Shown here piece after piece: positions 7,758 to 16,381 of a stretch of 64,000 nt of DNA. Position numbers and translations under genes: made by a program. Each line of letters begins with the position of its first letter. Position 1 is the stretch's first letter. The notes below the pieces were generated by a model. The model made no database searches. It saw nothing but the letters and a program-made list of their open reading frames with translations, and was not told the DNA's origin. The DNA is taken from positions 108,457 to 172,456 of the forward strand of contig NZ_RBAL01000014.1 of assembly GCF_003626535.1 (NCBI RefSeq), written 5' to 3'. This stretch comes from Streptomyces hoynatensis. GTDB lineage: Bacteria; Actinomycetota; Actinomycetes; Streptomycetales; Streptomycetaceae.

Positions 7758-8228
7758 ATGATGGGGAGCGAGAGGCAGTGGGCGCAACTCGCCGTGACGC
7801 TGCTGGTCAGCGGGGCTGATCTGGACCCCGGATCGGTGACCGAACGGCTTGGTGTGCCGCCCGACTTCAGCCGTGCGCCGGGCGCGGTGCCCGCCTTCCG
7901 CGCGGGGGCCGGATGCTGGGGCCTGGTCGCCGACGCCCCCGGCACGTCGCTGCCGTCGCTGCTCGACGCGCTGCTGGCAAGGGTGAGGCCCCTGTCGGCG
8001 CAGTTGAGGGCACTGCGTGCGGAGGGCCACCGGGTCTCGATCGACGTCTCGGGCCTCGTGGAGTCCGGGGCCGAGTTGACTCTGCCGCCCGACGTGTTGT
8101 CGCGCGTCAATGAGCTGGGACTGGCCCTCTCGTTCAGCACCGAGGCGCCGGTCACCGAGACGGCCGAGGACCTGCTCGACCAGATCCTCGACCAGCGCGA
8201 GAACGCGACGGAACAGGACCGCGGCTGA
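7758..8228 (+). CDS. Second DUF4279-like protein
   Basis: A 156-residue protein that follows the same plan as its neighbour: VSGADLDPGSVTERLGVPPD at residues 15-34, GCWGLVADAPGTSLPSLLDALL in the middle, and ESGAELTLPPDVLSRVNELG near the end. An acidic, glutamine-rich tail follows. The two genes are probably old tandem duplicates. ATG-ATG start after a GAAAGAAGAGAGCGGG purine stretch. Function unknown. Confidence 0.75.
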   Translation: MMGSERQWAQLAVTLLVSGADLDPGSVTERLGVPPDFSRAPGAVPAFRAGAGCWGLVADAPGTSLPSLLDALLARVRPLSAQLRALRAEGHRVSIDVSGLVESGAELTLPPDVLSRVNELGLALSFSTEAPVTETAEDLLDQILDQRENATEQDRG

Positions 8229-8429
8229 GCGGCGTGCCCACGGCCCCGCCGCTTCAGGGGCACCTTTGACCGACCGCGCACGCACCCAGCGGCGTCTGCC
8301 CGCCTGTACGCGTGGCGACGGCCCGACCGCGGATCTGCGGACGGCATGAGTGCGAGTGGGCATCGAGGCGATCGTGGGCACGGTCGCGGGGCAGGGAGTC
8401 ACCGCGCTACGGAGAGGATTAGTGCTTCG

Positions 8430-8819
8430 ATGCCTCTGATTCGTTGGACCGACCCGGACTTCCGTGTATGCCGCATCAGTTTCAATACATTGCTCGAAAT
8501 TCAGTTGGAGGCGGAGAAGCGTGGCTGGGCGACGCGGTGGTCATCAGTGGACGCACTTCGGAGCCAGGTCGGGGAAGCGGACATGCTACTCCAGTCGCTG
8601 ATGCGCGAGGAACGAGGGGGTGACGTCCACGCCTATCGATGCCTCGTGTTGTTTTCGACCCCTGGCGGCAGGGACGCTGGTGGAATTGCCGCGGTCGATG
8701 TTGATCCGGATAGATTCGAGGCGCTGGAGCGACTCGATCGAGATTTGGAAGTTCGGGATGCGTTTATTCGGGTGTTCTCTCTCGCGCAGGGTGGTATTTC
8801 GATGATCTCGAAGAAGTAG
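8430..8819 (+). CDS. Small hypothetical protein, immunity-like context
   Basis: 129 residues, charged, no membrane segment or signal peptide. I do not recognise a family. G+C is visibly lower than in the neighbours (TTTCAATACATTGCTCGAAA near the start), which suggests recent transfer. ATG 8430 follows GGAGAGGA with 11 nt spacing. It lies between DUF4279 genes and a dead IS30, within a stretch of toxin/immunity relics, so it may be a stray immunity gene. This is a guess from context. Confidence 0.55.
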   Translation: MPLIRWTDPDFRVCRISFNTLLEIQLEAEKRGWATRWSSVDALRSQVGEADMLLQSLMREERGGDVHAYRCLVLFSTPGGRDAGGIAAVDVDPDRFEALERLDRDLEVRDAFIRVFSLAQGGISMISKK

Positions 8820-8909
8820 CGGGCGATCCTGGTGGGCAAGATGTGAATCAGGCTACTTCCGGCAGGGGCGCGCTCTGGGGAAGCGGGCACGACCGTCGCC
8901 GACGCCGCC

Positions 8910-9572
8910 ACGGGGAGCACGCACGAAGCCGTCTACACCTGGATCTACGCACTCCCCAAGGGCGAACTTGCCCGCCTGGGGTCATGCTGCCCAGCAGGAG
9001 AACACGGCGCGGCCCCCGCAGCAGGCCGGACGCTTCCCAAGGCGCCCGCATCGCCGGGATGCGATCCATCCACGACCGCCCCGCAGAGGCACTGGGCCGC
9101 AAGGTCCCCGGTCACTGGGAAGGCGACCTGATCGTCGGGAAGAACGGAAAGTCCGCCGCGGCCACCCTCGTCGACCGCGCCACCCGCTTCTGCATCATCC
9201 TCGCCCTTCCCGAGGGGAAGAACGCCAGTGGCCTGTCCACCGTACTGGCCGAACAGATCCACGGAATAACGGAGTTGGTGCGCAAGTCCATGACCTGGGA
9301 TCAGGGGGCCGAGATGGGTCGCCATGCAGCCCTGACCCTCGCCACCGGTCTGGACGTGTACTTCGCCGACCCGCACTCGCCCTGGCAGCGGCCCACGAAT
9401 GAGGACACCAACCGCATCATCCGCGAGTACCTCCCCAAGGGCAGCGAGATCACCAGCCATCAGCCCTATCTCACCGCCGTCGCCGAAGAGATCAACAACC
9501 GCCCCCGGCTACCGCGCCCCACAAGAAGCCTTCCCACGGGCTCTGACCGAAAGTGTTGCTTCAACGGATTGA
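8910..9572 (+). pseudogene. IS30-family transposase, frameshifted and truncated
   Basis: The catalytic core is plain: GRKVPGHWEGDLIVGK, MTWDQGAEMGRHAALT, DPHSPWQRPTNEDTNRIIRE. These are the D, D and E regions of IS30 transposases. Upstream, EAVYTWIYALPKGELARLG is in one frame and PSRRTRRGPRSRPDA in another, so there is a frameshift near 8980. Downstream the conserved NNRPRK.LGYR..P motif is broken near 9508: NNRPR is in one frame and GYRAPQEAF, ending STD and a stop at 9570-9572, in another, with a few codons missing. The N-terminal DNA-binding part is absent. Not functional. Confidence 0.85.
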
Positions 9573-9749
9573 CACCACCTCCTCATCCTTGGAGTCCAGG
9601 TAAGAAGCTGCTATGTGGGCTAATTTCTGTCCTTGCGATTGACTGAGCCTTTGCCAACTTCCCGTGCTGCGCCGATAGTTGGCTGGACTCATGGATGAAA
9701 CCCCTGATGAACGGGTTCATGACCAAGATCACCACGTCCAACCAGAGGT

Positions 9750-9880
9750 TTCACGTGCTTGTCTGCCCGCGCGGGCTCGACGTGTTCAGCCGGACTCTTC
9801 GTTTCCTTGCCACGCAACTGCGCGGCCACCGCCGTCGGATCGGGTGCCGGTGGCGGCACCTGCCCGCCGGCCGCGGGTCC
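9750..9880 (+). pseudogene. N-terminal scrap of an IS5-type transposase
   Basis: The frame gives VLVCPRGLDVFSRTLRFLAT, then HRRRIGCRWRHLPAGR. This resembles the start of DDE transposases of Streptomyces IS5-group elements (LVYPSGLDLSSRTLR...RRR.IGSRWR.L..GRQALL). Similarity ends right after this. Confidence 0.5.
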
Positions 9881-10483
9881 ACGGGACGTTCCAGCAGATC
9901 CGGGCCCGCCTTCCGGCCGCCGTCGCGAGCCTGGAGGAGCAGGAGTCCGCGGTCGGCGAGGGCCCGGCCACCGAGCGCTGGCCACGCGTCGGCCGTTCGT
10001 CATCGAGCACCCCGACGAGCTCCGCGGCCGCGTCACCGCGCTCGCGGATCGCCTCGCGTCCTACGCTCGCTGACCCTGACCGCGAGGAACCAACGTCAGC
10101 GTAAGGGCGAGCGCGACCGGCCTCGCGCATCGCTCGGACCGGCGGCGCGTACGTTGCCCCGAGGGCAACGCCGCACCAGGCGATCCCGAGTCGGCTTGCT
10201 TGGGTGGCAGCCGACGTGGTGAGTGAGGGCATTGCGCGGCGTCAGCCCGTCGTGCGCCGGCCGGTTCCCCGTGCGGCTCACCGTGTTTCATCGTCCCGCC
10301 TGGCCCCTTCGTGCGTGAGCAGGGTGGTGAGTGATCAGTTGTCGGTCGGGGGTGAGGCGGGCCTCGAAGGCGATCTGGAAGGCGTTGAGGGGCAACTGCG
10401 GGGTGGTTCCGTCGTCCGACCCGGCGCCCATGCCGTCTTTCGCCTGCTCGGCCGACGAAAGATGATGGGGGAGGTGTCCGTCA
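9881..10483. other. Decayed region without an intact gene
   Basis: Between 9890 and 10073 two frames on the plus strand together give a protein-like string (FQQIRARLPAAVASLEEQES, then FVIEHPDELRGRVTALADRL), suggesting the frameshifted end of an unidentified gene. From 10074 to 10483 nothing resembling a gene is seen. Confidence 0.4.
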
Positions 10484-10509
10484 GATCCGGCAAGTACGGC
10501 GATGCGGTC
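10484..10509. promoter_or_regulatory. Candidate operator upstream of the Crp/Fnr gene
   Basis: GATCCGGCAAG followed by GATGCGGTC resembles the perfect inverted repeat GATCCGCA...TGCGGATC at 11259-11290, just ahead of the cyclase-like gene. Two related sites bracketing a regulator gene suggest a binding site of that regulator. Based on visual similarity only. Confidence 0.35.
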
Positions 10510-10534
10510 GCATGAGGGGTGGGGAGGCAGGGAC

Positions 10535-11260
10535 GTGCCACCGGACTACGAGTCCCAGCGTCGCAGGACGGGAAGGAACTGGCCTCGGCGGAGTTACCTC
10601 GGCGGCTTGCCCGACCCGCTGCGGGACGAACTCCTCCACGTGGCAGCGCCGTGCCAGTACCAGAGTGGTGAGAGCCTGATGCGCGAGGGGGATCGGTCCA
10701 CGCACGTGGTGCTTCTGCTCTCCGGGATCGCCAAGATCAGCGCGCGCTTGGATGAAGGGCACGAGGCTCTCCTCGCGATCCGTGCCAGCGGCGACGTGGT
10801 GGGCGAGATGGCCGCCATGGACGGCAAGCCGCGGTCTGCGACGGTGACCGCCTGCGGCGCGATCCGGGCCGGTGTCGTGCAGAAGAACGACCTGCACGCT
10901 TTCTTCCGGCGACATCCGGAAGCCGCCCTCTCGATGGGCAGCGTGGTGGCCGAGCGGCTGCGTTGGGCGAACAGACGCCGGATCGAGTTCGCAGGCTACC
11001 CGGTCAAGGTACGGCTGGCCCGGGTGCTCGCCGAACTCGCCGCGTCACATGGGCGACCGGTGCTTCAGGGGCTGGTCATCGGGGTCAACCTGAGCCAGCC
11101 GGAGCTGGCCGCGCTGGCCGGCTCGGCGGAGGACACCGTCCAGAAGGCGCTTCGCGCGCTGCGTGAAGAGGGTCTGCTGACGACCGGCCATCGGCGTATC
11201 TCCGTGCTTGACCTGCGCCGTCTGAGGGAAATCGGTCATCTTCCCCCAGGCATCGCCTGA
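10535..11260 (+). CDS. Crp/Fnr family transcriptional regulator
   Basis: A 241-residue protein. The N-terminal half is a cyclic-nucleotide-binding beta-roll: QYQSGESLMREGDRSTHVVLLLSG, then GDVVGEMAAMDGKPRSATVTA at about residues 90-110, which aligns with the phosphate-binding cassette GE.a.l.g..RsAtv. The C-terminal winged helix has LSQPELAALAGSAEDTVQKALRAL. I chose GTG 10535 because GGGGAGG stands 7 nt upstream. It is followed 119 bp later by a cyclase-like gene, so the two may form a signal-maker/signal-reader pair. Whether it binds cAMP, another cyclic nucleotide or nothing cannot be told from sequence. Confidence 0.9.
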   Translation: MPPDYESQRRRTGRNWPRRSYLGGLPDPLRDELLHVAAPCQYQSGESLMREGDRSTHVVLLLSGIAKISARLDEGHEALLAIRASGDVVGEMAAMDGKPRSATVTACGAIRAGVVQKNDLHAFFRRHPEAALSMGSVVAERLRWANRRRIEFAGYPVKVRLARVLAELAASHGRPVLQGLVIGVNLSQPELAALAGSAEDTVQKALRALREEGLLTTGHRRISVLDLRRLREIGHLPPGIA

Positions 11261-11290
11261 TCCGCAAGAAAGGCCGTACTTATGCGGATC
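11259..11290. promoter_or_regulatory. 8-bp inverted repeat between regulator and cyclase genes
   Basis: GATCCGCA and TGCGGATC form perfect arms separated by 16 bp, starting at the stop codon of the Crp/Fnr gene. No U-run follows, so an operator fits better than a terminator. Confidence 0.5.
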
Positions 11291-11379
11291 GCTCGGTGCC
11301 ACGGGTCCGGGGGACGAAAGTTGACGCCCACACGCGTGGCCAGGCCACGCGCACCAACCCCCGATCAGACAGGCGTCCC

Positions 11380-12507
11380 ATGACACCGCAGGACATCATC
11401 ACCCGCCATCTGTGCATGGCGGTCGATGTGGAGAAATACAGCAGGCTCGACACCCCGCATCAGGAGGCCGCGCAGGCCGACCTGGTGCGGATTCTGGAAG
11501 ACGCGGCGGTCCTCAGTGGACTCGACCGGACCCGGTGGGGCCGGCAGGCACAGGGCGACCAGGAGTTCACCGTGCTTCCTCAAGACACCTCGGAGGCGGC
11601 CCTGCTCGGCGACTTCGTCCGGCACCTGGCCGCGACGTTGGCCGAGCGCAACCTCCGACACGACGCGGCCAAACGGCTCCGGCTGCGCCTGGCATTCGAC
11701 ATCGGCGTGGCCCGCACCGCCGCCCTGGGCTACAGCGGCCCCACCCCGGTCTCCGTGGCGCGATACCTGAACGCCCCGCAGCTCAAGCGCGTGCTGGCCG
11801 CCGTGACCTCGACGAACCTGGTGGTCATCGTCGCCGACCGCCTCTACCAGGACGTGGTCCGGCTGCGCGCGCACGGCCTGAATCCCGAGGAATACGCCCG
11901 GGTGCACATCCAGCAGAAAGAGTTCACCGGCTACGGCTGGATTCACCTTCCCGGGCACGGCCCGGCCGACATCCGGGCTGCGGTCGCACGTACCTCGGCA
12001 CCTGCTCGGGCGTCCACCGCCGAGGTGAGCAACGGCGAGAGCCGCAACGCGACCACATCAGCGCGAGAGTTGGGAAGGTCCCGCATGAACACCCCCGCAG
12101 AGATCGCCGCCCTCGCCGCCAGCGCTGTGATCGGAGCCATGGCCACCGACACCTGGGCCTACGTCCGTGCGCGCTGCGCGGCGTTACTCGGCAGGCATGC
12201 GCCGGAGGCGAGTGAACAGATGCTTCATCAGCTCGACGCCTTCGAGCAGGCTCTTGCGGGCCAGGACCCCGCCGCGCGTGAGCACCTTGCGGCGCATTTC
12301 ACGCAGCGCACCGCTGAACAACTCGCCGTCGTCGCGGACCGATCCGCGGAGGCCGCCGAGGCCGTGCGCCTCCTCGCCATGGTGCCGCCCGCCACATCCG
12401 CCCCGAGCGGATTCCGCTCCGGCCAGGTGTTCACGGACATCGACACCGGCGGCGGCGACTTCATCGCGAGCGGCCGCGACACCAACGTCTGGAAGAAGGA
12501 CCGATGA
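11380..12507 (+). CDS. Class III nucleotide cyclase-like protein with C-terminal adaptor motif
   Basis: 375 residues from ATG 11380; an upstream in-frame GTG at 11296 lacks a ribosome site. The first ~190 residues follow the cyclase homology domain. MAVDVEKYSRL supplies the first metal-binding Asp, QGDQEFTVLP the second, LRLAFDIGVA the central strand, and GPTPVSVARYL corresponds to the vNvAaRl helix, with Asn replaced by Ser and Arg kept. After a linker come helical segments (AEIAALAASAVIGAMATDTW; EAVRLLAMV) and a glycine-rich tail DIDTGGGDFIASGRDTNVW. A similar short beta motif opens the next protein. Overlaps the next gene by ATGA. Catalytic activity is plausible but unproven because of the Ser substitution. 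Confidence 0.7.
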   Translation: MTPQDIITRHLCMAVDVEKYSRLDTPHQEAAQADLVRILEDAAVLSGLDRTRWGRQAQGDQEFTVLPQDTSEAALLGDFVRHLAATLAERNLRHDAAKRLRLRLAFDIGVARTAALGYSGPTPVSVARYLNAPQLKRVLAAVTSTNLVVIVADRLYQDVVRLRAHGLNPEEYARVHIQQKEFTGYGWIHLPGHGPADIRAAVARTSAPARASTAEVSNGESRNATTSARELGRSRMNTPAEIAALAASAVIGAMATDTWAYVRARCAALLGRHAPEASEQMLHQLDAFEQALAGQDPAAREHLAAHFTQRTAEQLAVVADRSAEAAEAVRLLAMVPPATSAPSGFRSGQVFTDIDTGGGDFIASGRDTNVWKKDR

Positions 12508-14555
12508 CCACGGACGAGGAGCTGTACCAGGACTTCCCGGACGACTCGTCTCCGGCCCAGGGCGTCGCCCCGTTCCGCCCCAGCCTGAAGGACGTCAGCG
12601 TGGGCGGCAACATGAACCTGGCGATGCGCGACGTCAACATCTACACGTATGTGGCCGGGCTGGCGCTGCTGAGCCCCCACCCGGTCGACCCGCGGCTCAT
12701 CCTCCCCGACCACCTTTTCGAGACCCCGCACATCACGCTCGACGAGCCGGCGGCTGATCCCGCCGCCCAGATCAACCCGCTGGGCAACGCGGTCCTCGCA
12801 CTGCTCGGCCCCGAGGGCTCGGGACGCCGCACGACGGCACTGCGTCACCTGAACGACATGATCAAGGACCTGACCCGGATCTTCGAGCTGTACCCCGACT
12901 GGGAGGAGCCGGACGCAACCCGCCTCCCCTGCGAGCCCCAAACCGGGTACCTCCTCAACCTGACGGGAGTCCACGAGCCGCTCGGCGAACGTTTCCACGA
13001 GCAGCTCGCCGAGTACGGAATCCGGGCCCGTGCCGTGGGCGCCAGGTTGATCATCGTCGCCACCGAGCGAGTGTGGGAGGGCGGTCTCGCCGACAGCCGC
13101 GCCACCCCGGCCGCCGTGATACGGATGCGGCGACCTTCCGCGCTGAGGATCGCCCGCCGGGCCATCATGTCGCATGCCGAGCGTGCGGTCCGCGCCGCAT
13201 GGCTCGATGATCCCGAGAGCGTGTTCGCCGGACTGCTGAGCGGCAACGAGTCGCCGCAGGAGGGCGTGCGGCTGGCCGACGTCGTTCTGCAGGCCAAGGA
13301 CAAGCGGGACGGTGAGGCCCGCGACCGTTTCCTCGGCTGGGAGCACAAGCTCACCGAATGGTTCGGTACCGACGACGCCCGCGCACCCGAACGGCGGGCC
13401 CTGCAGATCGCGGCGGCCTTCCTCGACGGGGCCCCGGCACGCACCGTCCTGGACGCTGCGGACCTGCTGCTGGCCGATGCGGCACTCAACTGGCCACCGC
13501 GCAAGGGCGGTCCGCTGGCCGGCGCCGACGACACCGAGCGGTGCACGGCGGCGGGTCTGGACTTCAGGGAGGGCAGGGTCTCCCTGTCCGCCATCCGCCC
13601 CGGAATCGACCAGGCGCTGCTTCAGCACGTATGGCGCAAGCGCCCGCAACTGGTCCCCATCCTCATGCGCTGGCTCTCCGCGATCAGCAAGCCGAAGGGC
13701 ATCGCCCAGGAAAGCCTGCCCCGGCTGGCCGAGGTCCTGACCACGATGGCGAAGACCGAGGGACTGGACAGCGTTTCCTGGCTCACCCATGAATGGCTGC
13801 GGGGCGGGAGCCGCCACGCCGACCTTGCCGTCGATCTCGTCGACCGGCTGGCCACCGACGTGCGTCTGGGGCCTGCGATGCGCAAGGAGCTCTCGCTCTG
13901 GGCCAAGGCGCCGACCATGCCGGAACGCCAGCAGGCCGTCATCGCCGTATGCCGCGGACGCCTGGGCCGCGAGTATCCCCACATCGCGCTCACCCGACTG
14001 AGGTACGTTCTCGACAAGGCGGGCGAACCCGGCGTGCGCGAGGCGGCCGTTGCCGCGCTCAGGAATCTGCTGGGCAACCCCGAACTGTCCCCGCACGTCC
14101 TCAACGCGCTCGTCCAGTGGACCACCGCCTCGACCCCCGGGGCGCCGAGCGGGACCGTCTTCCTCGACGTGTTCGCCGAAGCCGCGGCCGGGGACGCCGA
14201 GCCGACGGCGTACGGGCTGCTGCGCGCGGAGGGAGCGCGGGGCGATGCGGTCAGGAAACTGCTGCGCGACGGCTGGCGCGCGGTCTGGCGGCGGCAGGAA
14301 CTACGCGCCCGGGCGGCGACCGTGCTCGGCAGCTGGTGCGACGCGGTGGGAACCGAGAACGGCCCGACGGCGGAGGCGGTGGAGGAGATCGTTGCGGTGA
14401 TCTTCCCCGATGAGGCGGACGCTCTCGGCGACGACCTGAACCGGGTCATCGGCGGCACAACTCCCTTCCGCAGCCGCCTCCGTGCCCGATTCGTCGACGT
14501 AGTCAGGGAAAGGGCCGCGCGCCGTTCGGCCGACCACGCGGACCGAGCGGCCTGA
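12504..14555 (+). CDS. STAND-like P-loop NTPase, possible conflict-system protein
   Basis: 683 residues. The N-terminus carries VGGNMNLAMRDVNIYTYV, a short motif resembling the tail of the upstream protein. A P-loop LLGPEGSGRRTTALRHL lies near residue 105, but with Arg where Walker A normally has Lys (GxxxxGKT). A hydrophobic strand RLIIVATER near 185 is the likely Walker B/sensor region. The rest, about residues 220-640, is helix-rich and repeat-like (for example LTRLRYVLDKAGEPGVREAAVAALRNLLG, a HEAT-like unit). This is the layout of STAND NTPases, here perhaps with weakened ATP hydrolysis. Translationally coupled to the cyclase-like gene. A copy of its last ~25 codons exists at 18215-18291. 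Confidence 0.7.
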   Translation: MTTDEELYQDFPDDSSPAQGVAPFRPSLKDVSVGGNMNLAMRDVNIYTYVAGLALLSPHPVDPRLILPDHLFETPHITLDEPAADPAAQINPLGNAVLALLGPEGSGRRTTALRHLNDMIKDLTRIFELYPDWEEPDATRLPCEPQTGYLLNLTGVHEPLGERFHEQLAEYGIRARAVGARLIIVATERVWEGGLADSRATPAAVIRMRRPSALRIARRAIMSHAERAVRAAWLDDPESVFAGLLSGNESPQEGVRLADVVLQAKDKRDGEARDRFLGWEHKLTEWFGTDDARAPERRALQIAAAFLDGAPARTVLDAADLLLADAALNWPPRKGGPLAGADDTERCTAAGLDFREGRVSLSAIRPGIDQALLQHVWRKRPQLVPILMRWLSAISKPKGIAQESLPRLAEVLTTMAKTEGLDSVSWLTHEWLRGGSRHADLAVDLVDRLATDVRLGPAMRKELSLWAKAPTMPERQQAVIAVCRGRLGREYPHIALTRLRYVLDKAGEPGVREAAVAALRNLLGNPELSPHVLNALVQWTTASTPGAPSGTVFLDVFAEAAAGDAEPTAYGLLRAEGARGDAVRKLLRDGWRAVWRRQELRARAATVLGSWCDAVGTENGPTAEAVEEIVAVIFPDEADALGDDLNRVIGGTTPFRSRLRARFVDVVRERAARRSADHADRAA

Positions 14556-14566
14556 GGAGCGTGACC

Positions 14567-15322
14567 GTGTTCCGTCGCAACCGCGCCCGAGGCGTTGCGC
14601 GGAGCGGGTGGGGAGGGCCGGCCTCGGCCTTCTCCACCCGGTTGCCCAGCGCCGACCACGCACTTCACTTCGATGCCGTCATCACTCACAGGTGGGAGCC
14701 GAGCGGTGCTTCGGGGAGCATCCTGCATGGCGATGCGGTGGCCAGGTCTCTCGTGAGAGACGTCGCCGCGAGCGTTGCCGAGCGGTACTCGGTCGTGCAG
14801 GCGGACGATGCCGAGGCCGCGATCAACCGCGAGCTGTCGACACCGATCAGGTCCGACTCCCGGCTGAGCGTAAGCGGTCGGACGGCGCTGAGCGTGTCAG
14901 AAGAGACCAGCGCGGCCGCGCAACGACGCGAAGCAGCCGTGCAACATGAGCAGGTGAGGGCAGCTGCCGAACTCGCGCGCCTGGAAGCCCTGCGGGAACT
15001 GCTGCTTGACCGTCGGCTTGGGCTGGCCTGGTGGGTTGACCGATACGCCGACGCGCAGTTCGCCGTGGGGGACCCCGCCGCGAAGACCCGATCCGTGCTC
15101 ACGGCCTTCGGACTGCTCACGGACGCCCTGCGCGCCGATATGGCGCGCGGCCGACCCGACGAGAACGCGGCGATCAGGGCACGCGTAGAGGAACTGCTCG
15201 CCGCCTTCCACGACCCGGCGACCCGCACGCGAGCCATCGATCTACTGGACACCATCCTCCAGACTCTCGTGCCGCCGCCGCTTGGCGCCACGAGCGGTGG
15301 GGAGACGGGGAGCGCCGCGTAG
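14567..15322 (+). CDS. Coiled-coil protein with SPFH-like N-terminus
   Basis: 251 residues from GTG 14567, which has GAGGAG 7 nt upstream; GTG 14561 is too close to it. The early segment LPSADHALHFDAVITHRWEP resembles the strand-rich start of SPFH/band-7 proteins. VSEETSAAAQRREAAVQHEQ and the following Ala/Glu/Arg-rich part form a coiled coil (about residues 110-150). A helical C-terminus follows. No membrane segment. It starts 12 bp after the NTPase stop and is the last gene of the unit. Role unknown; probably a partner of the NTPase. Confidence 0.6.
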   Translation: MFRRNRARGVARSGWGGPASAFSTRLPSADHALHFDAVITHRWEPSGASGSILHGDAVARSLVRDVAASVAERYSVVQADDAEAAINRELSTPIRSDSRLSVSGRTALSVSEETSAAAQRREAAVQHEQVRAAAELARLEALRELLLDRRLGLAWWVDRYADAQFAVGDPAAKTRSVLTAFGLLTDALRADMARGRPDENAAIRARVEELLAAFHDPATRTRAIDLLDTILQTLVPPPLGATSGGETGSAA

Positions 15323-15740
15323 CCATAACAGCTCGGGAAACCGCAGCATCGCCCCCCGGCCGGGCACCGTAACGCCTTGAGCTGTGTCGTGTGGATGTCC
15401 GTGCGGACCTGTACGTCCGCTCAAGCGGCTCAAGGCCAGGCTGGAGCCGGTCACCGCGCTGATCGACGCGCAGGATGCGGAGCTCGCGGAGGCTAAGCCG
15501 GCGCGGAGCGCCGCGCAGGCGGCGTTGAGGCCGTTGCGGACCAAGGCCGGGCATCCGCGGGCGCGATGTTGCGGGACAGGCGGCGGACCTCGCGGCCGAC
15601 CTGCGCGAGGTCTCGTGGGGGGCCCAGGGAGGGGGCCGAGCTGTGCCCCGGGATGGCGACGGGCTCGGTGACGATCCGCTGGCGTCCAGAGGGCTGGCAC
15701 CTCGCCCACACCGGGCGCAGCAACGGGCCGGGGCGGCCTG
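15323..15740. other. No supported gene
   Basis: Short open stretches occur on both strands, but none shows a ribosome site together with a recognisable family. Probably decayed sequence between the NTPase unit and the toxin graveyard. Confidence 0.5.
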
Positions 15741-16190
15741 CTATCGGCCACTCCCCGGGAACCGGTACACTCCTGACTGGCGGGCCTGCCCGAGCCGTTC
15801 GTAGAGCCGGTTCGCTGTCCGCCGTGAGGGACGCGACGCCAGGTCCACGGTCCGGGCACCTGCCTGCTCTGCCAGGCACAACGCTTCCTTCGCCGGCGCA
15901 GCGCCGGCCCCCTGGCCCCGGGCGTGCTCGTCGTCGGCCACGTCCTCGATGCGGGCCCGCAGCCCGGACCGGACGGGGAACGTCACCAGCGTGAGCGTGC
16001 CGACGATCTCGCCTCGGACCCGGGCCATCAGCACCGTGTTGGTGCGGCAGGTTCACCAGCCGTGTCACCGCGTCGCGATCCAGCGGCGCCGCGGTCCGCG
16101 ACAGCTGCGGGAGCAAGCGGGCGAACGCCGCCACCACCTCGTCACTCCCCGCGTCACTCTCGCGGAGACGGCCGGTGGTATGACCGGATG
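15741..16190 (-). pseudogene. GNAT acetyltransferase, frameshifted
   Basis: The minus strand gives VVAAFARLLPQLSRTAAPLD then DRDAVTRLV in one frame, and TVLMARVRGEIVGTLTLVTF followed by IEDVADDEHARGQGAGAAPA in the next. The second part holds the acetyl-CoA motif R.rG.G.a, usually (R/Q)xxGxG/A. The break lies near 16040. C-terminal NRLYERLG...GVYRFP completes the GNAT fold. One frameshift disables the gene. Confidence 0.75.
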
Positions 16191-16204
16191 ACGCCGGTCG
16201 CCTC

Positions 16205-16368
16205 CCGCGTGACAGCGACGTCGTCAGCCCACGCGGAAGCCCAGGTCGCGGACGCGGCCACCGCGTCCGCGTCGTAGTCTCCCGGCTCCGCCATGGCGTC
16301 GTGGGGGAGTCGCGGTAGATCTCGGGCGGGGTCTCGCGCATCTCGCGGAAGAATCCGACGTAGATCAT
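16205..16368 (-). pseudogene. Start of a small immunity-type protein, frameshifted
   Basis: ATG 16368 opens MIYVGFFREMRETPPEIYRD. The sequence after that shifts frame into PHDAMAEPGDYDADAVAA. Short proteins starting MIYVGFFRE are common beside Rhs genes in actinomycetes. It follows an Rhs relic on the same strand. Family membership is from memory of the motif, so moderate. Confidence 0.45.
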
Positions 16369-16381
16369 GGGGCAGTCCTTC

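Noticed and set aside
12228..14096. 622-residue minus-strand frame over the NTPase gene
   Set aside because: Mirror frame; the plus strand has the P-loop, coupled starts and ribosome sites.
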